Shown: positions 19,201-26,831 of the stretch, piece by piece
How the letters are laid out: the number at the start of each line of letters is the position of its first letter
How positions within the stretch are numbered: the stretch's first letter is position 1
Assembly: GCA_000620205.1 (NCBI GenBank)
Contig: JHVP01000005.1
Span: 1 to 64,000, forward strand
Origin: Geodermatophilaceae bacterium URHA0031
GTDB lineage: Bacteria; Actinomycetota; Actinomycetes; Mycobacteriales; Geodermatophilaceae
Direction: 5' to 3'
DNA length: 64,000 nucleotides
The notes under the pieces: generated by a model
Told to the model about the DNA's origin: nothing
What the model saw: only the letters and a program-made list of their open reading frames with translations
Database searches by the model: none
Made by a program: the position numbers and the translations under genes

Positions 19201-19681
19201 GGGCGCGCAGTGACTCTGAGCGGATCTGCCATGTGGGGTCGGGCAGCTCGACGAACCAGTCCCGGCGTGGCTCGGCGGCGACCCAGGCTGCGTCGGTGCC
19301 GAACCGCACGGTGCCGATCTGAAAGATCCGCTTGTCGGTGAACGGCTCGACCGCGGTCGTCTTGACCACCGACTCGAGGTCAAGTGCAACCGCGCGCACC
19401 GGACGACTCGCGGCCGGGGTGGTCACAGCAGCCTGCGTCGGCGGCCGACCGCCCGCGCTGTGGGCATGAAGCAGTCCGGCCGACTCGGTGAGCGCGCCAG
19501 CGGCGACAGCGCGGGCCACCAGGTCGGCAACGCGCCGGTGGTGCAGCCCGGTGAACCGGGCTTGGGCCACTGTTGTCAGCTCGGCCAGGGTCATGCCGTC
19601 GGCCCGGTCGGCGACCAGTTCGACCAGGCGTCGGGCGGCCGCAGACAGCTGCGCGCCGGCATCCGCGTTGGCAGTACTCAC
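13247..19681 (-). CDS. Fusion helicase: wHTH, DEDD exonuclease, DinG-type helicase, RecQ-type helicase
   Basis: A 2144-aa protein from GTG 19681. Domains in order: a winged-helix-like start (1-75); a DEDD exonuclease (VALDLES near 100, YNGTEADFPLL, and WHDAGDDAELL near 252); an XPD/DinG-type SF2 helicase with EAPTGTGKS near 409, DEAH near 617 and a Gly-rich acidic insert around residues 770-880; then a second SF2 helicase of RecQ type with MPTGFGKS near 1327, DEAH near 1437 and QQIGRAGRD near 1650. The end has a RecQ-like zinc cluster (CANRK...CC...CSAC near 1980). DinG with an exonuclease is known, as is RecQ alone; both in one chain is unusual. It probably unwinds and degrades DNA intermediates. 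It leads the three-gene operon and diverges from the AlbA_2 gene. Confidence 0.85.
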   Translation of the reverse strand: MSTANADAGAQLSAAARRLVELVADRADGMTLAELTTVAQARFTGLHHRRVADLVARAVAAGALTESAGLLHAHSAGGRPPTQAAVTTPAASRPVRAVALDLESVVKTTAVEPFTDKRIFQIGTVRFGTDAAWVAAEPRRDWFVELPDPTWQIRSESLRARHAAAAVTPATALLALHAYTADADMVVTYNGTEADFPLLADAYEREDLPTLAPAQVDAYYLALALWPTADSHRLAELADALGVDRTGLGWHDAGDDAELLARLLIHGGAEVASLPADLTDIIASVCADSPAWTLARHLAAAARRAAPGELHASVRTHTLGDVATVLGGMLAGHTPRRVPAGTSPAAAVGRNQLTVEEALRGPDGRVDPVLLAAVSHGSAAKRRPAQEQMTTALHGWADAGVPALVEAPTGTGKSFAVLAAALDWLAGAPERTAIITTFTKQLQAQLADDVARLDGVVPGLLEASDVVKGQSNRLSLRALTVVLADATALEVRRASRPGARNRFLARPAFRELLVYLTLRLRASTDVVRAWAAHSVDAVDVPAFFTGYAGRALPVWLESLSQASNGEYPADAGPQVAAHTDAVREALATHRLLLANHALLLAHLDDLAGLGPDTLLIVDEAHQLEDAATSALTTTVDYRTVEDLFSELAAWIDTARRSAELHAVGEAVDNLGLLLDHEQLPRVAGQAFDARGTGAGVVVGSRTVTLASAYAGTSGVGQVRTLTGLLLRLAGQCDALVGTLSVYLDVHGPALDFFEAERIRGLLTRCAQVREAGRVIVDDVGGILGPPPAPAGGAGAGAPGGTGGSGGGASPAAAYGGSPAQAATGGTGADPGSQAGGPDDDDPDSDADSDGDGDTEDDDAQDTGDDGGNGAQAVPIQLGPLPPGTSNRVVYAEELEALRAGLRTYRFRVATSPVELAADTVWQQFLTTFARTYYVSATLRVAGTWQFIRDRLGLTASVPTLHLPTPFDYAHQAELVCFADFPSWAEQAEGAMRTVAHQLAGYATEMITPVDVADDAPLGTRGGHEGGALVLTTARSTAGGIADFLATELRARADETPVLSALVLGNPRGVRQFTDIEHGGGMLVGTKGLWQGVDVSDEARLRLVWINKLPFAPFAAPVIEARRAAITLRAEAANADDPDAIATEHYYLPLAALQLRQAVGRLIRSERHRGVVVISDRKLAGHTALRRAYRQTFLGSLDDGLLRDDPVTGERGGGNVVPMTDGWERIWSFFAAHGLITPERAGQLSTPEALEEHTLLPQTRRIRQLALSSEQVAALRAAGTLAEEVLARAATIGGLLHLSDEPATLKPSQQAVIGAVADEQNVLGLMPTGFGKSFCFQLPALVLPGVTLVVSPLVALMHDQALELNRSIGGAVRALVAPLRESSSRAGKTEVADQLLGRADHGIRMVYVSPERLCQRRFREVVRAAVAAGTVTRIALDEAHTFVQWDDFRPSMSRVEQFLAELRREFGLPVTALTATANHTVHAGLREGVFGLPDEAPGGPAGEAAEAIAGTLLTVRENPIRPELAIFRRTINAAGPAISAGLAEEVIDVVEDHAIFYCLTVREVVALHAHLRDYLGEAGVRVRRFHGRLTEAEKSAVMTEFREAPRKGEEGFAPLVIVATSAFGLGVNRPDVRTVYCASAPTDLAALYQQIGRAGRDAAGKAITGADPADPAGTGEVPAGLIGAEGVGDDAGVRVAPQLGQNTQRDADRSANVGLALLTSRGLRTVRFMTGNDLSRGLLERMGRAVLASGGVLVPATVADTLIGEDLANGHLTPDEARKARTHDAYTSGVVRAFAALAGLRAVSDLGDFPPYCAVKPGELLGAPTPRTASADIADDLDTRVVTAVLALPVRAQIPGALRRNNLDVARLDTHLTASVPDYRAVADDPAGTWQLLADLHDRGLLDVSAAPSRRLVTGLAVHTARLPGQFLTEVTGKAARAAQEIALLRDFFTDLNTCANRKFADYFGVADLPEGCCTTAANRCSACWNTPTWPAGETKPAVAVALETPRPRPAGARTDAAHRRQRLDEQVYRLVWEVYPGVYARDVLRALRGEDTYFSPTTRRRVRLRTGLVNSRYFGANPAVRLADIEDSLARLQVDGRVLPAGPKWREAGHVRREARNQARAAAAAATATATTTGPVPVTTGVAP

Positions 19682-19730
19682 TAACGGGTCCCCGTTCCCT
19701 GGTGTGTCGCAGCTGACAGTAACGACATCG

Positions 19731-19758
19731 CCGACAGTTTCGGTCGCCGACGTGTCGG
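19731..19758. promoter_or_regulatory. Tandem palindromes in divergent promoter region
   Basis: Between the helicase start (19681) and the AlbA_2 start (19931) two similar palindromes stand in tandem, about 16 bp apart: CCGACAGTTTCGG (19731-19743) and CCGACGTGTCGG (19747-19758), each preceded by TCG. Spacing of about one and a half helical turns between dyads is typical of a dimeric repressor. A short hairpin (GCCCC, TGAAA, GGGGGC) follows at 19762-19778. No regulator gene is adjacent, so the binding protein is unknown. Confidence 0.4.
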
Positions 19759-19930
19759 TTAGCCCCTGAAAGGGGGGCGCCGCTCTAGGTGTCTCAGTGA
19801 CATCAGCGCCGCCCGAGCTTCGGGCAGCAGTCCGGATTCACCGTGTCAGCTGGAGACGCCGGCGACGACGCAGAGACGTGCCACCCCGTCGGCGACCCCC
19901 GGCGGGCACGCCGGTTCCAGATACGGTGCG

Positions 19931-21217
19931 GTGGTGGTGTTCCTGACCTCCAACGTGCCGCGCTGGACGCCCCGGACAGAAGCCAACATCCGCCAGGCGA
20001 TCGCCGACGGCATCCTCGAGGAGTCCCACTGGTGGGACGCCAAGCGGGAGGTCTCGCTCGGCAAGAGCGCGAACCGGCGCCTCGCTGCAGACATGGCCGC
20101 GTTCGCCATCGACGGTGGCTCGCTGCTCGTCGGGCTGGCGGAGGACAAGGAGTCCGGCACGTTCTCCCTGGCGCCAGGCCCAACGGCCGGGATGGCGGAG
20201 CGGATCGCCAACGTCGCCGCGACCGCGGTGGACCCGCCGCTGTACGTCATCGTCACACCCATCCCGGCCGAGACGCCCGCGGACGACGGAAGCCCGCGCG
20301 GGTACCTGCTCATCGAGGTACCACCCAGCGCCTCGGCACCACATCAGGTCGACCACGTGTACTGGGGCCGAGGCGACAAGCAGAACGTCCGCCTGACCGA
20401 CGCCGACGTGCACCGGCAGCACGTGCTGCGGGAGTCACTCACCGGCAGGGGGCGCGCACTGCTGGCGGCGGAGGTCGCCCGGGACCCGTTCCCCATCGAC
20501 GAGCGGGCCGGCGGACACATCTACCTGGTAGCGGACCCGTTGACCGCCGCGCCGGACGCCGCGACCCGATTCCTCCGGGACCAGGACGCCCGCGACTGGG
20601 TGTGGCGGGTGTCGGCGCGCGAGGACGTGGTGGAGCTGCCGCGGCAGCACAGCGACATCCCGCCGTTGCCTCAGTACATGACGCACGTGGAGTGGCGCGC
20701 CGACGGCATGGCCAACACGAGCACCGTTCTGGCCAGCACGGGCCGCCAGCGCAAGGCCGAGGCAGCGGACGCCGGGGACGGCGCGGACGACAACCTGCTG
20801 GACGTGGAGTTCCTGCACAACGGCGGCATCCGGGGAATCGTCGGGCGGGCCACACGACGCCACAAGCACAGCGGCGAGGCCTTCATCCTCGACCAGCTCA
20901 TCGTCGCGTACACCCGCCGCCTGCTGCAGTGGACGACCAAGTACGCCGACGCGATCGGCTACCGCGGCAGCTGGGTCCTCGGTGTGCACATCGACGGGCT
21001 CGCCGGTCTGTCCTCGGCGCTCTTCGCCAACCAGTTGGATTACTCGACGCCGCCGCGGTTCTCGGCACCGGCGTACGAGAGCGTCACGACAGCGACGCTG
21101 CAGGAGCTCGTAGGCCAGCCCTGGGCGGTGACCGAGCGGCTAATCGGCAACCTCGTCTGGTCGCTGGGCACCGAGAGCCAGCACCGGGCGGTGCTGGAGG
21201 CCCCAGCCGGACGGTGA
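19931..21217 (+). CDS. AlbA_2/Schlafen-type putative nucleic-acid-binding protein
   Basis: A 428-aa protein; three consecutive GTG codons (19931, 19934, 19937) can start it. Residues 30-75 show the AlbA_2 (divergent AAA-4, Schlafen-like) pattern: E.SHWWDAKRE, then a helix RLAADMAAFAIDGG and SLLVGLAEDKESG, followed by a strand-rich part ending GYLLIEVPPS and the YWGRGDKQN turn. The remaining 250 residues are unassigned. Such domains occur in transcription regulators, Schlafen-type RNases and phage-defence proteins. It diverges from the giant helicase operon and converges on the Sir2 gene, so it may be an extra component or a regulator of the operon. Domain call moderate, role inferred. Confidence 0.7.
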   Translation: MVVFLTSNVPRWTPRTEANIRQAIADGILEESHWWDAKREVSLGKSANRRLAADMAAFAIDGGSLLVGLAEDKESGTFSLAPGPTAGMAERIANVAATAVDPPLYVIVTPIPAETPADDGSPRGYLLIEVPPSASAPHQVDHVYWGRGDKQNVRLTDADVHRQHVLRESLTGRGRALLAAEVARDPFPIDERAGGHIYLVADPLTAAPDAATRFLRDQDARDWVWRVSAREDVVELPRQHSDIPPLPQYMTHVEWRADGMANTSTVLASTGRQRKAEAADAGDGADDNLLDVEFLHNGGIRGIVGRATRRHKHSGEAFILDQLIVAYTRRLLQWTTKYADAIGYRGSWVLGVHIDGLAGLSSALFANQLDYSTPPRFSAPAYESVTTATLQELVGQPWAVTERLIGNLVWSLGTESQHRAVLEAPAGR

Positions 21218-21368
21218 GCCGGTGTCCGCCGCGGCGCGGACGAAGGCGACCGGCTCCCTACGCACCGCGCAGCGGCGCCGGACGAAGGGGTCGTCGCCCT
21301 AGACGGTCGGGGCCGCGGCGGGCACCTCGACGGCGTCGTGCGGTCCTCATCGGCCGGGCTTCCCCACG

Positions 21369-23204
21369 TCAGCCGTGGCGGTGGCGGTACATCTCCAGCA
21401 GCACCTCACGCAGGCTGTCGAGCACCTGCTGGTAGCCATCGCGCCCGCCGAGGACGGGCCACCAGGGCCAGTCGTCGTCCGCGCGCTCGAGCGCGGCGAC
21501 GAAGTCGCGCTCGGCACTGGGCTTGCCGTCGGTCCAGCTGAGCTCGCTGATGTACAAGCCCGGCGCGGGCTGGTAGGCGCCCGGCACGTGTTGGCTGGTG
21601 TGGACGGCCAGCGCGGCGCGGTACTCGTAGGCGTCGAGGGTGCGGCGGTAGTCGTCATCGTCGGGGATCCAGTCGCGCAGCGGCTCGCGCAGGTCCTGAC
21701 GGAGCAGGTGACTGATCGGGTAGAGGCGCTGCCACTGCCGCCCGTTCCACCGCGGCAGGCCGTTGACGACGTTGGGTTCCAGGACCATCCAGTCGTGCAG
21801 GGCGTGCACCGCGGGAAGGCGGACATCGGTCCGCAGCCAGTTGCGGTACCGCGGTTCGGTGAACAGCCGCAGCAGTAGCTTCTCGTTGCCGGTGTGCACG
21901 GCGACGGCGCCCATGCCGCGTAACGCGAGGAGCGCCGGGTAGTGCCGGGCCGTGTCGAGGTGGTCCATGTAGGAGCCCGTGGGCTCCGTGCGCGCTTGCA
22001 GCAGCCGCTGCAGGGCGGCCACCCACAGGTCGGCGTGGTCGCCGGCCCGGTCGTGCCCGACTCCGGTGGTCAACAGCCGGATCAGCGGCTCGGTGTCGTT
22101 CAGCCGGTCGGTGAGGATCTCCTGTATCCGCTCGAGGCCCAGCCCGGGGATGCTGAGCGTCTGTGCCGCCGCGAGGTCGGCGACCCCGCCGGCGCGGTCC
22201 ATCACCAGATCGTGCAGGTCGATGCGCCGCACTGGGTCAGGTAGGTACCGCTTCAGGCGAGCGAGCGCCATCGCGGTGGTCAACGGCGGCTCAGTCAGGC
22301 GGTCGAGCGCGTCGATGCGTGCTACCAGTCCGGTGAACAGCTCGTCGGCCGACTGGACGGCGAGAATCTGCCCGCGGTGCTGAGCCAGCAGCCGCCGAGC
22401 CGCCTCCCCTCTGCTGCTACGCGAGTCCCAGTACAGCGGGTACCGCCGGGACCGCACCTCCTCCAGCGCTCGCACGAGGGCGACGTCCCAGTCGGCGGAC
22501 CACCCGCTGATCACTAGGCCGTACTCGTCTGCGACCCGGGTGAGCAGCGTCCTCCATTCGGGCGGGTACTCGCTGAGCTCTTCGATGGTGTTGCGCGACT
22601 GCAGGTCTGCGTAGTCACCGTGGAGCTTCACGACGGTCGCCCGCGCGTGCGGCAGGGGCGTCATGCCGGCGACGGCCTCGGGCCTTGAGATGACCAGCGG
22701 CGGCACGCCGGCTTCTTCGAGGGCTCGCTCTAGGAGCCGGTCGAAGTTCGTGGTCAGCACGACCTTGACCAGGCCGCGCTTCACCAGCTGTGCGACCGCA
22801 CGGTGCGCGGGGCTCGGGCTCTTTAGCCCCTGCTCCACGTCCTCCTCGGTCGGTTCGAAGAAATCGGCGAGCAGGTCGCGCCGCGCTGCTTGCGTGGGCG
22901 CGAGCGCAGCGAGCAGGTTGGAGTAGCCGAGCTCCTCACCATCGCCGTGCTCGTTCCACCATGCCTCGGGATCCGCCGCAGCGCGATCGGCAGCTTCCGG
23001 GTCGTTCGGAGCACCAGCTGCGGCCGCTCGGCGCACGAGTTCAGTAACGACACCCCAGCCAGTCGGGATACCAGCACCAGTTGAGACGCCCGAGCCGAGC
23101 AGCAGGGCATACACGCCCGGCTGGCCGTGCATGCCTGTCGCCAGCATCACCAGCGGGTCGAGTGCCCGCAGCGCCCCATCGCGTGCTGGCAAGGACTCAG
23201 CCAT
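21369..23204 (-). CDS. Sir2-domain (NAD-dependent) defence-type protein
   Basis: A 611-aa protein; ATG 23204 follows a GGGGGA stretch and begins just before the conserved domain, while the longer frame to 23639 has no coding character. The N-terminal half is a SIR2_2-type Rossmann domain: LLLGSGVSTGAGIPTG near residue 30, LTTNFDRLLE, ATVVKLHGDY and VISGWSADWDVAL. The C-terminal half (about 330-611) is helical with no recognised motif and is probably a sensor region. Standalone Sir2 proteins with large C-terminal regions are known anti-phage effectors that deplete NAD+. It is convergent with the AlbA_2 gene, so it is probably its own transcription unit. Confidence 0.8.
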   Translation of the reverse strand: MAESLPARDGALRALDPLVMLATGMHGQPGVYALLLGSGVSTGAGIPTGWGVVTELVRRAAAAGAPNDPEAADRAAADPEAWWNEHGDGEELGYSNLLAALAPTQAARRDLLADFFEPTEEDVEQGLKSPSPAHRAVAQLVKRGLVKVVLTTNFDRLLERALEEAGVPPLVISRPEAVAGMTPLPHARATVVKLHGDYADLQSRNTIEELSEYPPEWRTLLTRVADEYGLVISGWSADWDVALVRALEEVRSRRYPLYWDSRSSRGEAARRLLAQHRGQILAVQSADELFTGLVARIDALDRLTEPPLTTAMALARLKRYLPDPVRRIDLHDLVMDRAGGVADLAAAQTLSIPGLGLERIQEILTDRLNDTEPLIRLLTTGVGHDRAGDHADLWVAALQRLLQARTEPTGSYMDHLDTARHYPALLALRGMGAVAVHTGNEKLLLRLFTEPRYRNWLRTDVRLPAVHALHDWMVLEPNVVNGLPRWNGRQWQRLYPISHLLRQDLREPLRDWIPDDDDYRRTLDAYEYRAALAVHTSQHVPGAYQPAPGLYISELSWTDGKPSAERDFVAALERADDDWPWWPVLGGRDGYQQVLDSLREVLLEMYRHRHG

Positions 23205-23809
23205 GCGTCGGATCCCCCGCTCCCCCACCGCCCACAGCTGCTGCTGGCCCGGACCTAGACCTACCTCATCACGACCGCCGACACCCGGTACGCATCGCCC
23301 GGGCATGCCGCGGTCACGCACACCACAAGCGTCGAGTTCCAGTGCAGCGGTGGGTTCAAGCGCCGGGCCAGCAATCGCGGCCGCCCTCGCCGTCGGTCGG
23401 CATTGCGGTCGAGGGCATAGCGCCGTCGCATGGCCGAGGTGCCCAGCCCGACGCACCTGCCGGTTTACACAACGGCGTGTCATGTTCTGCTGTCTGTCGT
23501 TTGAAGAGTGACCGCCGACACGTTGGACCCCAAATGGATGCGCGAGCGGGTGCAGTTGCTGTGGAGAGCGGCTGTCCGCACGTAGAACCACTCCCCCGCC
23601 GCCGAATGTGGAGAAAGCGGGCGCCGGTGGAGTCGTCACCCTGCTGCTGCCAAGCGGGTGACGACTCGACCAGCCCCGAAACTCGACATCCGTGCGTCAG
23701 CGGGCTCGAGCGAAGGCTGCCGGGATCAGGCGTGCTCACAGTGGGAGCTGCGTCGGGACGACGCCTACGTCAACCCAACCGCTCCCCCAACCTCCCGGGC
23801 GGTGATGAG
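23205..23809. other. 605-bp intergenic region, nothing convincing
   Basis: The stretch between the Sir2 gene and the repeat array holds only short overlapping open frames on both strands without ribosome sites, domain features or codon pattern. It is somewhat less GC-rich than the genes, for example around TTACACAACGGCGTGTCATG (23465-23484). It probably contains the Sir2 promoter. No gene is supported. Confidence 0.4.
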
Positions 23810-23930
23810 AACTTGCACGTAGTTGGCAAGGCATCTTGCATGTGCCACGTCTTGCACCGGTGACAACACTTGCGCCGCTGACACAGATTGCGCCGTGCCA
23901 ACTCTTGCGTGTGCCAGAGGTTGCACGTGT
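23810..23930 (+). repeat. Iteron-like array, six to seven TTGC units at 14-23 bp
   Basis: TTGC(A/G) recurs at 23813, 23836, 23852, 23870, 23888, 23905 and 23921. From 23846 the units line up as 16-18-bp direct repeats, each starting CA and carrying TTGC near the middle (units begin 23846, 23864, 23882, 23899, 23915); an example is CAACACTTGCGCCGCTGA at 23864. The second TTGC also belongs to a small dyad, GCAAG, GCAT, CTTGC, at 23826-23839. The array ends about 40 bp before the GTG of the next gene, so it overlies the expected promoter. It is most likely an operator array; replication-type iterons are an alternative. Confidence 0.65.
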
Positions 23931-23969
23931 CACGCGGCGGCGGTCGGGGTCCCTGGGCAGACTGCGGTC

Positions 23970-24953
23970 GTGTCGATCTCCTTCGAAACCCCGGCGCCGC
24001 TGACCGCCGGGACGGCGAAGTTCATCGCGATCGCGAACGTGCTCAACGGCATCCGCCGCTATGCGCGGGTGGCCGCCGGGCCCGGCACCGCGACTGTCAA
24101 CGCGGAGGTCGCCCACATCGCCGGCTTCCCGCCGCGTGGCCCCCGTCGGGAGCTGACCCGCGACGCGGCCTCCCTACTGCGCATCGCGTGGCAGACCGAG
24201 CTCACCGCGCGCGTTGGGGACGCCTTCGACGACCCCACGCTGCGCCGAGCCGCCGCCCAGGTCCTGCCGGTGCAGGCCTACTACGCCGTATTCAGCGCCG
24301 CCCGGGCGCTGAGCCTCGTGGGGGGCTCACCGACCGATACCCACCGCAAGGTGCACGACGACTTCGAGAGCCAACGGGTCCGCCGCGCCGCAGGGCCCTG
24401 GAGGGTCGCCCTCGCCGGCGACCCGGACGACATAAGCAGCTGCCGGCTCACCCCGGCGGTGTGCACCATGACGAAGTTCAACCCGATGGAGCTCTCCCGT
24501 GAGCCGGCCGAGTACGTGGCTGCGGCACTTCGGATGACCCGCAGGTGGAAGATCGAGGCGGCCCGGGAGGACTGGCTGAAGAAGAACAAGCGGCCCAACG
24601 GTGCGGGGTACAAGGTCCTGCCGACGCGAGGCCGCGAGGAGATCCTCGGCCGGATGCGCCGGACCACCATGATGGACTTCCTGTACGAGCTGCGGCGCAG
24701 GACCAACTACGAGACCGTCGACGAGTACGGCTCCGACGCCGACGACGACGCCGTCCAGCGGTTCCACCGCGGCCTGCTGTACCTCGCCGACAGCGGCCTG
24801 CTGCTGCACGAGACGCAGGTCGCCCAGTACGCCGGGGTGCGCGCGCTCAGCGACGCGGTCACGGAGTGGTCCGCCTCCGTTCAGCGGATGGGGCCCTGGG
24901 CGGCTGAAGCAGTCCGGGGGCGCCTCACTGCGATCACCCAGGTGGTCGGGTGA
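23970..24953 (+). CDS. Unknown 327-aa protein, possibly HEPN-like
   Basis: Start GTG 23970 is chosen because everything upstream in this frame is the repeat array, which translates into an implausible periodic cysteine string. The helical segment QAYYAVFSAARALSLVGG followed by TDTHRKVHDDF around residues 95-135 resembles HEPN-domain proteins, whose YYA-type helix is common, but I cannot place the catalytic R-x4-6-H with confidence. The middle holds a very basic stretch (TRRWKIEAAREDWLKKNKRP). There is no signal peptide or membrane segment. It stands alone behind the iteron-like repeats, which probably control it. An RNA-targeting toxin or defence role is possible but unproven. Confidence 0.6.
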   Translation: MSISFETPAPLTAGTAKFIAIANVLNGIRRYARVAAGPGTATVNAEVAHIAGFPPRGPRRELTRDAASLLRIAWQTELTARVGDAFDDPTLRRAAAQVLPVQAYYAVFSAARALSLVGGSPTDTHRKVHDDFESQRVRRAAGPWRVALAGDPDDISSCRLTPAVCTMTKFNPMELSREPAEYVAAALRMTRRWKIEAAREDWLKKNKRPNGAGYKVLPTRGREEILGRMRRTTMMDFLYELRRRTNYETVDEYGSDADDDAVQRFHRGLLYLADSGLLLHETQVAQYAGVRALSDAVTEWSASVQRMGPWAAEAVRGRLTAITQVVG

Positions 24954-25070
24954 GGGAACCGGTTCTCCGACATCCCTGCGGCGTCGCGTCTTCTGTCTCA
25001 GCCTCGTGTCACGCTCCACGTCGCGCCGTCGTCCATCGGGAGCGAGGCGCGCTCACGGGGGTCTCATCTG

Positions 25071-25625
25071 ATGCGTTCGCGCCTGCCTGCTGTCGTCGCT
25101 GTGCTCGTCGTCTGGCTGCTCGCCGGCTGCGGCACCGAAACCGGGTCGGCACCGCCAGCGGCGGCCACACCGTCGGAGACCGTCGCCTTCGTCGGCCCGT
25201 CGGGGTTGGCGATCGAGTCCGAGGAGGCTGCCCGCGCCGCCCTCGTGGCCCAGCGCGCCGAAGCCGAGCGGGTCGAAGCTGAACGGGTCGAAGCTGAGCG
25301 GGTCGCCGCGCAGTCTGCTGCGGAGGCTGCAGCGCAGCAGGCGGCCGAGGCGGCTGCGGCACGGCAGGCGGCCGACGAAGCAGCTGCGGCGCAGGCGGTC
25401 ATCGACGCCGAGGGCGGCTGTCCTCCTGGGTGGTCATTCGACGAAGCGCAGGGGTGCTTCAACCCCGACAACGCCGGGGGCGGTGGCTCCTACGCCGAGG
25501 GGGACGACGGCTACGAGTCCTCCGATCTCGAAGTCCGCTGCTCCGACGGCACTGCGACCGTCGAGGAGTGCTTCGGACCGGGCTCGGACCTCAACGGCAA
25601 CGGCATCGCCGACGTCAACGAGTGA
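25071..25625 (+). CDS. Secreted lipoprotein with coiled coil
   Basis: A 184-aa protein from ATG 25071. A lipoprotein signal peptide with basic start, hydrophobic core and lipobox LLAGC at residues 18-22 directs it to the outer face of the membrane. An Ala/Glu-rich coiled coil follows (about 55-110), with a threefold RVEAE pentapeptide repeat visible as a DNA repeat near 25258-25305. The C-terminal part contains four cysteines (CPPGW, CFNPD, CSDG, CFGPG) and ends in a DLNGNGIADVNE stretch like a calcium-binding loop. It stands alone between the unknown gene and the convergent aldo/keto reductase. Function unknown. Confidence 0.75.
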   Translation: MRSRLPAVVAVLVVWLLAGCGTETGSAPPAAATPSETVAFVGPSGLAIESEEAARAALVAQRAEAERVEAERVEAERVAAQSAAEAAAQQAAEAAAARQAADEAAAAQAVIDAEGGCPPGWSFDEAQGCFNPDNAGGGGSYAEGDDGYESSDLEVRCSDGTATVEECFGPGSDLNGNGIADVNE

Positions 25626-25833
25626 CCCGCCGGCCGGCGACGAAGCGACCGCGCCGGACACCCGACATCCGGCCGGCCGGAGCGGCCGCGCAGCGCCCGG
25701 CGCAGCCGTCGAACTGTGGCCGCAACGGGCCAGGTCAGCGGACCAGGGTGCTGGATCAGGGTGCTGGAGCGGGCGGATGCCAGACTGCGGACCCGCAGGC
25801 TGTGCACCTGCGGGTCCGTACCGCCCGTGAAGG

Positions 25834-26688
25834 TCAGTTGTCGCGACGGCCGTTGAGCCAGGTGACCATCGCGGGGTCGCGGTGGTCGAAGAACAGGCTG
25901 GCGCCGGTGTCTAGCGCGGCGATGTGCGCCATCTCCGCGTCGGTGAGCTGGAAGTCGAAGATGTCGATGTTCTCGGCCATCCGCTCGGGCCGGACCGACT
26001 TCGGGATGGCGATCACGCCGCGCTGGGTGAGCCAGCGCAGCACGACCTGGGCAACGGACTTGCCGTGCGCGGCCCCGATTTCGCTCAAGGTCGAGTGGGT
26101 GAACAGGTCGTTCTTGCCCTCGGCGAACCCGCCCCAGGACTCGATCTGCACGCCGTGCTCGCGCATGAGCTCCTGGTCGGCGGTGCGCTGGAAGAACGGG
26201 TGGGTCTCCACCTGGTTCACGGCCGGCGTGATCTCGTTGTTCGCGATCAAGTCGACGAGCCGGTCGGGGTAGAAGTTGGAGACCCCGATGGCCCGGGCGA
26301 CGCCCTGCCGGTTGAGCTCCTGCATCGCGCGCCACTCGCTGTAGTAGTCACCGAGTGGCTGGTGGATCAGGTACAGGTCGACGTAGTCCAGCCCGAGGCG
26401 CTGCAGCGAGGCGTCGAACGCCCGCTTGGTGTTGTCCCCGTTGGCCTGGATCCACAGCTTGGTGGTGACGAACAGCTCGTCGCGGGGGATGCCGCTGGCG
26501 GCGATGGCACGGCCGACGGCGTCCTCGTTGGCGTAGGCGGCGGCGGTGTCGATGTGCCGGTACCCGGCGGCGAGGGCGTCGGTGACGGTCTGCTCGGTCT
26601 GCTCGGGCGGGATCTGATAGACGCCAAAGCCGAGGATCGGCATCTGCACGCCGTTGTTCAGGGTGACCTGGGGGGTCTGCGCGGTCAT
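25834..26688 (-). CDS. Aldo/keto reductase
   Basis: A 284-aa NADPH-dependent aldo/keto reductase, of 2,5-diketo-gluconate-reductase-like type. ATG 26688 has a good ribosome site (GGAAGGA); the frame extends to 26796 without need. The catalytic tetrad is present: D and Y in [12 protein letters not shown] in TTKLW, H in LYLIHQP. The C-terminal cofactor pocket [14 protein letters not shown] is also kept. The length fits the family. It lies downstream of the exporter gene on the same strand, 143 bp away, and probably detoxifies reactive carbonyls or quinones under the divergent XRE-MmyB regulator. Confidence 0.9.
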   Translation of the reverse strand: MTAQTPQVTLNNGVQMPILGFGVYQIPPEQTEQTVTDALAAGYRHIDTAAAYANEDAVGRAIAASGIPRDELFVTTKLWIQANGDNTKRAFDASLQRLGLDYVDLYLIHQPLGDYYSEWRAMQELNRQGVARAIGVSNFYPDRLVDLIANNEITPAVNQVETHPFFQRTADQELMREHGVQIESWGGFAEGKNDLFTHSTLSEIGAAHGKSVAQVVLRWLTQRGVIAIPKSVRPERMAENIDIFDFQLTDAEMAHIAALDTGASLFFDHRDPAMVTWLNGRRDN

Positions 26689-26831
26689 CGTGATGAGTTC
26701 CTTCCGTGGTGACGTGCGGCCGGTCCGGTGATCTCGGGCCGGCTGGGTGGGCGCCGGTGGCTGCGCCACCGGCGGGGTCGTGGGCCGGTCGGGCACCGTC
26801 GAGGCGCCCGGCCGCGGCCGGGGTGCATCCG

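Noticed and set aside
23810..23930. CRISPR array
   Set aside because: Units are only 16-18 bp, with no alternating spacers and no cas genes nearby.
23823..23969. N-terminal extension of the 327-aa gene
   Set aside because: It translates the iteron array and gives cysteine every five to six residues, an effect of the 16-18-bp repeats, not a real protein end.
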